Below, piece by piece: positions 28,023-36,138 of a stretch of 64,000 bases of DNA. The translations under genes were made by a program, and so were the position numbers. Positions within the stretch are counted from its first letter, which is position 1. Every line of letters begins with the position of its first letter. Below the pieces are notes generated by a model. That model did not search any database. It was not told where the DNA came from and saw only the letters and a program-made list of their open reading frames with translations. The stretch comes from Rhodanobacteraceae bacterium (GTDB lineage: Bacteria > Pseudomonadota > Gammaproteobacteria > Xanthomonadales > SZUA-5), in assembly GCA_016713135.1 (NCBI GenBank), contig JADJPR010000005.1:1-64000 (forward strand). Reading direction: 5' to 3'.

Positions 28023-28874
28023 TCACCCGCCGCGCCCGAACTCCATCCACACCAGCACCGCGAGCGCCAACAGAGTCACCACGGCGGCACTCATGATGAT
28101 CCAGTCCACCGCGGTGTTCTCCGGCTCGCTGGCCTGAGCCGCGTGTGGGGCCTGCGGCAGGACCAGCGGGCGCTGGACCTGGGTGATCACGCCGGTGTGA
28201 ACCGGAACCTCGTCGCCCGGCATCTGTACCAGGTAACCCGGCGCTTCGATCAGGAAGCGGTTCTGGTCGAAGGCCAGTTGATCGCCCGGCCTGAGCACGG
28301 TGTCGCGCACCGAGGTGCCGTTGACGAAGGTGCCGTTGGCGGAGCCGAGGTCGCGCAGGAACAGTCCTTCGGGCGTGTTCTCGATCAGCGCGTGGCGGCG
28401 GCTCATCTCGGATTCGTTGAGCACGATGTCGCAGTCGCTGCCGCGGCCAATGACGGTCTTCGCGCGCAGCGGGATGACCTTGCCGAAATGGCTGCCGGAG
28501 ACGCCGCGCAGGATCACGCGCGGCGGCGTGTGGCGTTGGCGGGTTTCGTTTTCGCTGGCGGGCTTGGGCGGTTTCTCGGTGCGATCCTGGTCCGGCCGGA
28601 TCACCATGCGCACGCTGCCCACGCCGACCATGTCGCCGAGGCGCAGGATCGCTTTCTCACGCACCGGACGACCATTGACGTGGACCACCGCACTCGGATC
28701 GCTGACGCTCAGCGTGAGGCCGCGGCGCGGTTCCAGTTGCAGCTCCAGATGACGCGGCTGGACCTGTTTGGCGGCCGGCAGGACGATGTCGTTGTCGGCC
28801 CCGGAACCCACGCGCAGCACGCCATCCCCCGCCAGGAAGTCCTGTCTTTCGCCGCCGGGGAAGCTGATTTTCAT
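28023..28874 (-). CDS. Double-FHA membrane-anchored protein
   Basis: The protein has 283 residues. The first FHA-like domain is at about 15–95 (VLRVGSGADNDIVLPA, a weak one without the SRRH core). The second, at about 118–215, is complete (VIGRGSDCDIVLNESEMSRRHA, LRDLGSANGTFVNG). A single membrane helix closes the chain (WIIMSAAVVTLLALAVLVWM). FHA domains bind phosphothreonine. It is last in the minus-strand series cupredoxin, sensor Ser/Thr kinase, porin, FHA, with a 42-base gap from the porin, so it is a plausible reader of that kinase's phosphorylation. Confidence 0.82.
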   Translation of the reverse strand: MKISFPGGERQDFLAGDGVLRVGSGADNDIVLPAAKQVQPRHLELQLEPRRGLTLSVSDPSAVVHVNGRPVREKAILRLGDMVGVGSVRMVIRPDQDRTEKPPKPASENETRQRHTPPRVILRGVSGSHFGKVIPLRAKTVIGRGSDCDIVLNESEMSRRHALIENTPEGLFLRDLGSANGTFVNGTSVRDTVLRPGDQLAFDQNRFLIEAPGYLVQMPGDEVPVHTGVITQVQRPLVLPQAPHAAQASEPENTAVDWIIMSAAVVTLLALAVLVWMEFGRGG

Positions 28875-28916
28875 CGTGCCGGGATGGTCACTCTGCGGTG
28901 GTTGGTGCGCGCAAGA

Positions 28917-29999
28917 CTACCAGCGTGAACGCAGGTCGAGCAGGTAGCGATCGGTGTACTCGTCGATGCCATCGCGGCGTTCGAGGAAGGCGGTGGCCTG
29001 CAGCGTCAGATGCGGCCCGAAGCCATAGGCCACCCAGGGCATGTAGCCGCGCGCGAAGGTATGGAACCACCAGTCATCCTCGGCGAAGGCAGCGAGCACC
29101 GCGTCGCGCTGCGCGCGCTGGATCGAATAACCGAGTTCCCAGCCACCGAGATCATCGGCATCACCCCAGACCAGGCTGAATCGCGCGCCATCGCGCAGAT
29201 CGTCTGCACCGAGGTTGCGCACCAGGTCGAGGCGCGCCACCAGCGGCGCCTCGAAGGCCTGGGTGCGGCCGATGAACTGCAGGTCGAGCAGCTCGTAATC
29301 GCTGACCAGCAGGCCCGCGGCACGCCGATTCGTGCGGCCCAGCCCTTCGCGCGCAAGCACTTCCAGATCGTCGAAATCGAGATAGCTGAGGAAGGTCGAG
29401 AATCCGCTCTCGGCGCCTTCCATCCAGCCGTAGCCGATCTGCAGCGCTGCGATCCGCGACTCGTCGCCGTACAGGTGGTCGCCTGCGAAATAACCGGCGG
29501 TGAAATGCCAGGCATCGAAGTCGCGCGCAGGGCGCACGAAATCTACGCTGGCACCCACCGGACGCAGGTCGCGATCCCACAACAACGGCGACAGCGCCAG
29601 CGGCATGCGCGCCTTGCCGAGCTGGAAGCGGCCGGTGTCACTGAAGTTGTAGGCGGCGTAGAGCTCGTCCACGGACGCACCGTTGGATTCCTCGTTGTCG
29701 TTGTTGCGCCGGTTGTCGTCGTTGTCGTCGCTGCCGGCGGCGAGCTTGAGCGTGCCGCCGAGCTCCCAACCACTGCCGTTGGCGTAGCTGGCGCCGGCAC
29801 GCAGCGATGCGCGCCCGCGCTCGATGTCATCCGCGCGCGCCGGGATGTCCGCGGTGCGCTCGCCGCGCAGGCGCAGGTCGGCGTGCCAGTCGAGCACCCG
29901 GCCGGCCTCATCGTCATCGGTGACTTCCTGTGCCGCGATCGGGGCTCCGTACAGGGCCACCAGCAGTGCCGACATCCGCCATGTTGCTACCGCGTTCAT
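28917..29999 (-). CDS. Outer-membrane porin-like beta-barrel protein
   Basis: The protein has 360 residues. The signal peptide MSALLVALYGAPIAAQ is followed by an acidic stretch and alternating amphipathic beta strands (SGWELGGTLKLAAGSDD, GRFQLGKARMPLALSP, DAWHFTAGYFAGD, RFSLVWGDADDLGGWELGYS, YGFGPHLTLQATAFLERRD), ending LLDLRSRW with a C-terminal aromatic. The pattern fits a 14–16 strand porin, resembling phosphate-selective or alginate-export type barrels. Substrate unknown. It begins 13 bases after the kinase stop; the upstream cupredoxin suggests a metal link, by inference. Confidence 0.7.
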   Translation of the reverse strand: MNAVATWRMSALLVALYGAPIAAQEVTDDDEAGRVLDWHADLRLRGERTADIPARADDIERGRASLRAGASYANGSGWELGGTLKLAAGSDDNDDNRRNNDNEESNGASVDELYAAYNFSDTGRFQLGKARMPLALSPLLWDRDLRPVGASVDFVRPARDFDAWHFTAGYFAGDHLYGDESRIAALQIGYGWMEGAESGFSTFLSYLDFDDLEVLAREGLGRTNRRAAGLLVSDYELLDLQFIGRTQAFEAPLVARLDLVRNLGADDLRDGARFSLVWGDADDLGGWELGYSIQRAQRDAVLAAFAEDDWWFHTFARGYMPWVAYGFGPHLTLQATAFLERRDGIDEYTDRYLLDLRSRW

Positions 30000-30011
30000 G
30001 GATACCTCCTT

Positions 30012-32786
30012 TCAGGCGCGCAAACCCGACAAGGCCACCAGCAGTTCGGCGGCCGATGCATAGCGATCGTCCGGCTTCTTCTCCAGGCACTTCAGGATCA
30101 CCTGCTCCAGCGCGCGCGGGATGTCTGGCCACAGCGTGGACGGCTTGATCGGCGGCTGCTGCAGGTGCGCCACGTAGAGTTCCATCGTGTTGCCGCCAGT
30201 GAACGGCAGCTTGCCGCAGAACATCTCGCACAGCATCACGCCGGTCGAATAGATGTCCGAGCGCTGGTCCAGGTCCATGCCCGACAGCTGCTCGGGCGAG
30301 GCGTAGTTAGGCGTGCCGAGGAAAGTCCCGGGCTGGGTGTGGCCGCCATCGTTGCGGCCCGCCGGGCGCGCGATGCCGAAGTCCATCAGCTTGGCGTTGC
30401 CGCTCTGCTCGATGATCAGGTTCTCGGGCTTGATGTCGCGGTGAATCACGCCCATCTGGTGCGCCGCGTCCAGGCCCATGCACAGCTGGCGCGCGATGCG
30501 CAGCGCGGCCGAGAACGGCAGCTTGCCGGCCTGCTGCAGCAAATAGCGCAGGGTCACGCCGCGCACATATTCCATCGAGATGTACGGCACCCCCTGAAAG
30601 TCGCCGAAATCGTAGGTGCGCAGCACATTCGGATGGGTGATCTTGCGCGCCAGCTTGAGTTCGACCTTCAGCCGGTCGAGCTGCTCGGCGTCAACCACCA
30701 TGCCCGGGCGCAGCATCTTCAGCGCGACCACGTCCGACAGGTCGGTGTCGCGCGCCTTGTAGACCATGCCCATGCCGCCGGCGCCGAGGATCGCGAGGAT
30801 CTCGTAGCGCCCGGCGAAGCGCATGCCGAGCGCCAGGCGCGTCGAGGCGTGTTCGCCCGATGTGCGCGCGGCTGCTTCCGGCGTCTGGGTGGCGCCGGAA
30901 TCCACCAGCACGGTCGATTGCGCCATGCCGGGCGCGGCATGCGCAACCGTCACCAAGCCGGGCTTGTCGACGGCGAGGAAGCGCTTGCCGCTGCTCTGAC
31001 CGGTGGCCACCTTGAGCACACCGCCCTGGCCCAGCTGCTTCAGCCTCTCGCCGAGTACCGGCGACAGCAGCAACTGGCCGACTGGCGTCTCCGCGAGCAG
31101 GCGCTCCACCTGCAGCACCGGCAGGCCGATGGTGGCATTGGCTTCCGGCCGCGCTGGGAGCGACCCGTGCACGATCTCGCCGACGGTCATCGCCGCTGCG
31201 GCACCGTTGTCCGGCGCGCCCACCCGGCCATCCCACCAGGCATTCACGGTGGCCAGCGCACGCAGCTCGGCGGCCTCACCGCCGAAGCCAAACAGCAGCC
31301 GCGGGCCCTCCTGTTCGAGCAGTTCGCCGCCGGCTGCCTGCGCGCGCGCCTGCGCCTCCTCGATCAGTTGGCCCAATGCGGTGAGCGTGATCGCCTCCTC
31401 GCCCTTCGGCGGCGCCCGCAGGAACCGCCGCAGTTCCAGGCCAAGCAATGCGCATTCGCGGCGCGTGGCGGGCTTGGGCGTGGGGCGCGAGACAGTGGTC
31501 GGCGCCTCGGACCCCGGGTCCGGCAGAAAGCGCGTCAGATGGCCGACGTAACCTTCGATGTCCTTCTGCTCGCGCAGATCGCTGAGCAGCGAGTCGAAGG
31601 CGCGGCCGAGCCGGCCGACCTCGTCGTTGCCCTCGATGCTGAGCTGCTGGTGGTAGTTGCCGCCCGCAGCCTGCTCGGCGGCCTCGGTCAGTTCCGCCAC
31701 CGGACGCAGCACGCGCCGCGCCAGCCACCAGGACACCGCCAGCGCCAGCACCAGAGCGACCAGGCCGCCGAGCAGCACCGAATTCTGGATCGACTTGAAC
31801 GGGGCCATCGCGGCGTCGACCGAGGTCATCGTCAGCACGCCGCCGACGGCATCTCCAGGCTGCCCGAACAACGGCGCCAGCGCAGCCGCGAGCTGGCGTC
31901 CGCCGAGTGCGAGGTCGACCCGCTTGAGATCCTCGCCCTTCGCCAGCTGCTCCTTGACCTTGTCCTCGATCTTGCCGATGGATTCCTTGAGCAGGCTGGA
32001 GGAATCCTCGTCCACCGAGGTCGCGACCAGGCGCAGTTCCTTGCCGTCCAACATCCAGTAAGCGACGTCGCCACCGCTGACCTTGCGCACCTGCTTGACG
32101 ATTTCCGCGTTCACCGGCGTACCGACCACGAGAAATCCGGCCAGCAGGTCGCCCTGCAGAACCATCGGCCGCGCCGACACCTGGTACAAGGTCACTCCGT
32201 CACGCCAGTAACCCGTGACCCCGGAGCCCGATTCGATCACCGGACCGAACATCGGATCGCCGGCGAAATCTTCTTCGAAGGCCTCGCGCTCGTCGGTGCG
32301 TGCGACCACCCGGCCTTCGGCATCGAGCACCATGCCGAACTCGATACCATAGGTCTCACACTGCTGCGCGATCAGGTCCTTGACCGACGCGGTGTCGGCC
32401 TGTGGCAGCTCAGGGGCCGCCGGGGCCGCGGCTGCGGGGTCCACCGCCGCATCCGACGCCGCGGGAGACCCATCCGGCAGCGGCGCGGCGCCCTCGCCCA
32501 GGCCTTCGCCGCCATTGGTCGCCTGCTCGACGTAGCGCACGAAATCGGCATCGTTGGTGATCGTCTGCGCGATGATGTCGAGTTTTTCGAAGGACAGGGC
32601 CTCCAGGCGCGCCTGCGCGGCATTCGCCGCCGCCAAGCTCTGCTCGACGGCGTCTGCGCCTGCCTTGCGGCCCTGTTTGAGGGAGAAGAAGGCCGCCAAC
32701 GCGACCGCCACGGCGACCAGCACGGCAGTGGCGAGGAAAATGCGGACACCAAGCGGAAGTCGGAATGCCATGCGGTCAGTACTCAT
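30012..32786 (-). CDS. Sensor Ser/Thr kinase with Cache-like, HAMP and degenerate cyclase domains
   Basis: The protein has 924 residues. TM1 is at about 12–35, followed by a periplasmic Cache-like sensor (about 40–330; YGIEFGMVLDAEGRVVAR, DGVTLYQVSARPMVLQGDLLAGFLVVG), TM2 at about 335–355 and HAMP (RRVLRPVAELTEAAEQ) to about 410. Residues about 440–580 follow the class III nucleotide cyclase pattern (LIEEAQARAQAAGGELLEQEG, MTVGEIVHGSLP, GQLLLSPVLGERL) but lack the metal-binding Asp residues. The kinase domain (about 660–920) has LGAGGMGMVYKA, HRDIKPEN and DFGIARP, so it should be active. It overlaps the upstream cupredoxin gene by 11 bases (ATG inside its end). Confidence 0.85.
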   Translation of the reverse strand: MSTDRMAFRLPLGVRIFLATAVLVAVAVALAAFFSLKQGRKAGADAVEQSLAAANAAQARLEALSFEKLDIIAQTITNDADFVRYVEQATNGGEGLGEGAAPLPDGSPAASDAAVDPAAAAPAAPELPQADTASVKDLIAQQCETYGIEFGMVLDAEGRVVARTDEREAFEEDFAGDPMFGPVIESGSGVTGYWRDGVTLYQVSARPMVLQGDLLAGFLVVGTPVNAEIVKQVRKVSGGDVAYWMLDGKELRLVATSVDEDSSSLLKESIGKIEDKVKEQLAKGEDLKRVDLALGGRQLAAALAPLFGQPGDAVGGVLTMTSVDAAMAPFKSIQNSVLLGGLVALVLALAVSWWLARRVLRPVAELTEAAEQAAGGNYHQQLSIEGNDEVGRLGRAFDSLLSDLREQKDIEGYVGHLTRFLPDPGSEAPTTVSRPTPKPATRRECALLGLELRRFLRAPPKGEEAITLTALGQLIEEAQARAQAAGGELLEQEGPRLLFGFGGEAAELRALATVNAWWDGRVGAPDNGAAAAMTVGEIVHGSLPARPEANATIGLPVLQVERLLAETPVGQLLLSPVLGERLKQLGQGGVLKVATGQSSGKRFLAVDKPGLVTVAHAAPGMAQSTVLVDSGATQTPEAAARTSGEHASTRLALGMRFAGRYEILAILGAGGMGMVYKARDTDLSDVVALKMLRPGMVVDAEQLDRLKVELKLARKITHPNVLRTYDFGDFQGVPYISMEYVRGVTLRYLLQQAGKLPFSAALRIARQLCMGLDAAHQMGVIHRDIKPENLIIEQSGNAKLMDFGIARPAGRNDGGHTQPGTFLGTPNYASPEQLSGMDLDQRSDIYSTGVMLCEMFCGKLPFTGGNTMELYVAHLQQPPIKPSTLWPDIPRALEQVILKCLEKKPDDRYASAAELLVALSGLRA

Positions 32787-33477
32787 CTGGGCGCGTCCTG
32801 CGGTACGGTTGTCCGGCCTTGTTCAGATGCGGCGGCACCCGCCGGCGGCTGAGTTCGAGCGCCACTTTGACCTCGGCATCGGCATCCAACGTCAGCGCCT
32901 CGCGCCATAGCTGCGCGCGTTCGTGCCAGACGAACAGCTCGCCTGGGCCTGATGGCACGTTGGCCAGCCGGAAACGCCCCTGGGCATCCGGCTTGGTATA
33001 GAACGGAGTGTCCATGACCAGCACGTGCGCGACCATCGCGTGGTGCACATTGCAGTAGACGCGGATCACACCGGGCTGCTCGAAGCGGTAACTTTCGCCG
33101 TCGCTGCGGCCATACAGACCGAGGTCGAAGGGGGCTTCTTTCGCCGTCGAGAACACGTTGTGCAGGATCGGATCCTTGTTCGGGAAGCGCACGCTGGCGC
33201 CCACCGGCACTGGCAACACGCGCGGCACGAAGGTCTTGCGTTCGGTGGCGATCACCAGCGGCTGCGGCGGCACCACCACCGGTACCGGCGTGGCCGGGCG
33301 GAAATACACGACGGCGTCAACCGCCTCGTCGCTGCGCAGGGGGCGGCCGCCGCTGGTCAGGCTGAGCTGACCGCGGATGACTTTGTTGACGGGCACGCCC
33401 GCCGTGCTCGGGGCGGGCGCCTGGGCGCAGACCGCACCCATCCAGACGAGCAGGCACAGGACCAGGCAATTGCGCAC
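32776..33477 (-). CDS. Periplasmic cupredoxin-like protein
   Basis: The protein has 233 residues with a signal peptide (LVLCLLVWMGAVCAQ). The middle follows the cupredoxin/plastocyanin-like fold often labelled methylamine utilization protein: VGASVRFPNKDPILHNVFS (His106) and RVYCNVHHAMVAHVLV (Cys142, His145 or 146, Met148) give a likely type 1 copper site. The C-terminal part (TKPDAQGRFRLANVPSGPGELFVWHE) is a carboxypeptidase-regulatory-like beta sandwich. It is the first gene of the cupredoxin–kinase–porin–FHA operon, and its stop overlaps the kinase start by 11 bases. Role in electron transfer or copper sensing is inference. Confidence 0.78.
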   Translation of the reverse strand: MRNCLVLCLLVWMGAVCAQAPAPSTAGVPVNKVIRGQLSLTSGGRPLRSDEAVDAVVYFRPATPVPVVVPPQPLVIATERKTFVPRVLPVPVGASVRFPNKDPILHNVFSTAKEAPFDLGLYGRSDGESYRFEQPGVIRVYCNVHHAMVAHVLVMDTPFYTKPDAQGRFRLANVPSGPGELFVWHERAQLWREALTLDADAEVKVALELSRRRVPPHLNKAGQPYRRTRPDEY

Positions 33478-33549
33478 GGACGGCTCCCCTCGTTACCAGG
33501 CTTTGATCATAATCAACAGTGACGTCCACCGGGGAAGGAAGCGCTCGTC

Positions 33550-33828
33550 TTGGCCACCATTCGCATGCATCGCAAGCACGCCCTCGGCGTTGCCAAGGCC
33601 AAGAAGGCCGTCGACAAGGTGGCCAAGCACATCCGCGAGCGCTTCGAGATCGAGGCGGAGTGGAACCGCAACACGCTGGAATTCTCGCGCTCGGGCGTCG
33701 AGGGCGAGATCGCCGTGACCGTCGACTCGGTTTCCGTGCATGCAGACATCAGCTGGTTGCTGCTGCCGATCAAGAGCGCGATCGAGCAGGAAATCAGCCG
33801 CTACCTGGACCAGGAATTCGGTTCCTGA
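33550..33828 (+). CDS. Polyhydroxyalkanoic acid system family protein
   Basis: The protein has 92 residues and matches the small PHA-granule-region family (PF09650 type): MHRKHALGVAKAKKAVDKVA near the start and SWLLLPIKSAIEQEISRYLD near the end. Members are encoded near PHA or phasin genes; the molecular role is not well defined. The start appears to be TTG at 33550, preceded by AAGGAAG. Its last 28 bases overlap the convergent gene ending at 33801. Its place near phasin genes supports a storage-granule context. Confidence 0.8.
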   Translation: MATIRMHRKHALGVAKAKKAVDKVAKHIRERFEIEAEWNRNTLEFSRSGVEGEIAVTVDSVSVHADISWLLLPIKSAIEQEISRYLDQEFGS

Positions 33829-34538
33829 AGCCGAAGTTCCGAGGCGCCGTCCAGCACCCGCGCCAGCGCCCGCATGAAGGCCAGCTCGCGCGCGAGGATG
33901 GTGCCGAGGAAAATGCCGGCCCCGCCGAGCTTGCCGAAGGCATCGAAGCCACGCTCGAGAAAGCTCTGCAGCGCTCCGAGGCCCGCGAGTCTCGCCGGCC
34001 AGCGGCACATGTGCAGCAGCTCCGACAGCATCGGCTTGCGCACCAGTCGGTCGAGTTCGCGCCCGAGGACGAGCAACAGCGCGAGCTGGCGTCGGCGTGC
34101 CTGGCGATCGGCCGACAATGCGTAAGCCGCAGCGTAGTCGACGTCGCTGATCGCGTCGGCGCGGGTGCAATGCGCCGGCAAGGCCGCTGCCATCGCATAG
34201 TCCAGCTGCTGGCTCAAGGCATTCAGCTCGATGGTGCGCGCCAGGCTGGCGAGCACGCCCTCAGGCAGCAGCCGCATCATGATCGGCACCACGCGTTCGA
34301 CGGCGCGGTCGCGATCGGCGAAGTCACCCTCGCCGTAGAGATCGGTCAGGAAGAACTCGCAGGCCGCGGCAAACGGTTCCACCTCGTGGATGTCGGCGTA
34401 GGTCGATGCGAGCCGGCGCGCCTGCCAGGCGCGCAGCGCGGCCAGCCGCGCGGCCACCTCGGCATCGGCCTGCTGCTTGCGGTGCTGCTGCTGCAGCCGC
34501 CCCAGCAAGGCACGCAGGCGATCGCCGACTGCACTCAT
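33801..34538 (-). CDS. Conserved protein of unknown function (FFLTDLYGEGDF type)
   Basis: The protein has 245 residues, predicted soluble and alpha-helical. The segment YADIHEVEPFAAACEFFLTDLYGEGDFADRD near residue 45–75 marks a proteobacterial family I know only as hypothetical. No signal peptide is seen. The ATG at 34538 overlaps the peroxiredoxin stop by 4 bases (ATGA), so both are translated from one message together with the lipase. Function unknown. Confidence 0.65.
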   Translation of the reverse strand: MSAVGDRLRALLGRLQQQHRKQQADAEVAARLAALRAWQARRLASTYADIHEVEPFAAACEFFLTDLYGEGDFADRDRAVERVVPIMMRLLPEGVLASLARTIELNALSQQLDYAMAAALPAHCTRADAISDVDYAAAYALSADRQARRRQLALLLVLGRELDRLVRKPMLSELLHMCRWPARLAGLGALQSFLERGFDAFGKLGGAGIFLGTILARELAFMRALARVLDGASELRLQEPNSWSR

Positions 34539-35005
34539 TCGGCGGTGGCCTTGCGCGGCGCACCGAGCTTGCGGATCGCCTCGACGAGTTCCTCGTGCTT
34601 GCGCCGGAACAGCGCCACGGATTCGACATGGGCGTAGCGGATCACGCCATCCTCGTCGACCAGGAACACCGCACGTTTCATGCCCAGCATCCCGGCGGCG
34701 CCATAGCGCTTGGCGGCGCTGAGGTCCGGATCGCTGAGCAGCTTGAACGGCAGCATGCGGCGCTGCTTGAACTGGCGGTGGCTGTCGCCGTCGTCGCGGC
34801 TGATGCCGACCACATCCACCCCGAGCTCGCGGTAGTCGTCGAAGCCGTCGCGGTACTCGCACAGCTGCGCGGTGCACACCGGCGTGTTGTCGCCCGGATA
34901 GAACACCAGCAGCACGCGCCGCCCGCGCTGGTCGGAAAGCTTGAAGCGGCTGCCGTTGTCGGCCTCCAGCTCGAAATCGGGCGCCTTGTCTCCCACTGCA
35001 CTCAT
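34535..35005 (-). CDS. bcp: Peroxiredoxin, Bcp/PrxQ type
   Basis: The protein has 156 residues: a thioredoxin-fold peroxidase reducing hydrogen and organic peroxides. The peroxidatic motif is YPGDNTPVCTAQLCEYRD, with the two cysteines four residues apart as in PrxQ. The downstream region GMKRAVFLVDEDGVIRY is typical. Cytoplasmic. ATGA overlaps join it to the upstream alpha/beta hydrolase and to the downstream unknown gene, so the three are translationally coupled. Confidence 0.9.
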   Translation of the reverse strand: MSAVGDKAPDFELEADNGSRFKLSDQRGRRVLLVFYPGDNTPVCTAQLCEYRDGFDDYRELGVDVVGISRDDGDSHRQFKQRRMLPFKLLSDPDLSAAKRYGAAGMLGMKRAVFLVDEDGVIRYAHVESVALFRRKHEELVEAIRKLGAPRKATAE

Positions 35006-35955
35006 GCTGCCTGCTCCATTCGCTTCAGAAGTTCGACGATCGCCGCGGAGAGCCCTGCGCGGGCCTGCAGTGCGGCGATCAATGCCATGTGCCCGTAGCC
35101 ATCGGTGCGTCGCTCGGCAACACCCCGCAGGGCGGAACTGGCCGCCGGTACCACGATGTTGTCGTCGCCACTCCACAGATTCAAGGCCGGCACCGGCAGT
35201 CGTTCATCGCTGCGCTGGTTGAAATCCTGCAGCCAGCTGGCGCGCGGCGACGGCGGGCCACCCTCGATGCCGTGGATCAGGTCGCCGAGCGCGGTGCCGT
35301 GATGCGGTGCGGCCACCATGATCGCGCCGGCCACGAACTCCGGGTTGCGACCGGCGTAGGCGCGCACCAGCAGGCCGCCCATGCTGTGCCCGACCAGCAG
35401 CACCCGACCCTGCCCGGTCCGGTCGCGCAGCCATGCAACGGCGGTGCCGAGGTCGTCGAGCTGTTGCCGGAAACTGCGGTAACTGGGTTGCAGGCTCACC
35501 GCTGCGTAGCGCATGCCGGCGCGATCCAGTTCGCGCGCCAGCGGATGCCACACGGCGCCATTGCAGAGGAAGCCATGGACCAGCAGCACCGGTGGGCGCT
35601 GGTCGCCGACGGCGAGGCAGATCGGGGGCGCACGCCAGGGCATGTCCCACAGGAACAGCCGCAGCATCCACGCGCTTTCCGCGATCAACGTGGCCAGTGC
35701 GCGCCGCGGTGTGCCGCGCGCGGGGGCCGGCCAGTCGCCATGCAGCCACTTGACCGCGAATCCGCCGGCCGCACACAGCCAAAGCACCGTCGCCCAGCTG
35801 CCGAGGACCCAGGCGGCAGCGGCACCCGGCGCCACGCCACGACGATGCAGCAGCAGGGTAGCGGCACCCAGCCCGAGCACCTGCAGCAAGAGGAGGAACC
35901 GCAGCCAGCGGCGCAGTTGCGGGCGGGCTGAGGGCGCTGGCAGGGAATCAGGCAT
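35002..35955 (-). CDS. Membrane-anchored alpha/beta hydrolase (lipase-like)
   Basis: The protein has 317 residues. Two or three hydrophobic N-terminal helices (RFLLLLQVLGLGAATLLL, AAAAWVLGSWATVLWLCAAG) anchor it. The hydrolase domain has VLLVHGFLCNGAVW (oxyanion region), the nucleophile elbow VGHSMGG, a likely acid Asp in LWSGDDNIVVP, and the His in GYGHMAL. Resembles triacylglycerol lipases of the EstA/LipA class; substrate not proven. First gene of a coupled operon with peroxiredoxin. The ATG at 35955 is chosen; a GTG seven codons upstream is possible. Confidence 0.75.
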   Translation of the reverse strand: MPDSLPAPSARPQLRRWLRFLLLLQVLGLGAATLLLHRRGVAPGAAAAWVLGSWATVLWLCAAGGFAVKWLHGDWPAPARGTPRRALATLIAESAWMLRLFLWDMPWRAPPICLAVGDQRPPVLLVHGFLCNGAVWHPLARELDRAGMRYAAVSLQPSYRSFRQQLDDLGTAVAWLRDRTGQGRVLLVGHSMGGLLVRAYAGRNPEFVAGAIMVAAPHHGTALGDLIHGIEGGPPSPRASWLQDFNQRSDERLPVPALNLWSGDDNIVVPAASSALRGVAERRTDGYGHMALIAALQARAGLSAAIVELLKRMEQAA

Positions 35956-36138
35956 GGGGTCGGCTTGGAGGTACACGCTGGGGCCACAGTCTGGGTGAGC
36001 CCGGCTGAGGTTTCACCCCAGAATCCATCCCGCGCGCGAGCGCCAGGCGGCCGAAGGTAAACAAGCGCGCCAGCCGAGCCGCGCCTCAAACTGCTGCCGA
36101 CTATATTCGGGCGGTTTTCCACCCGAGGAAACCGCCGG

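Noticed and set aside
29010..32852. Open frame of 1280 codons on the plus strand
   Set aside because: Antisense to the kinase and porin genes with clear motifs; composition is typical of GC-rich shadow frames.
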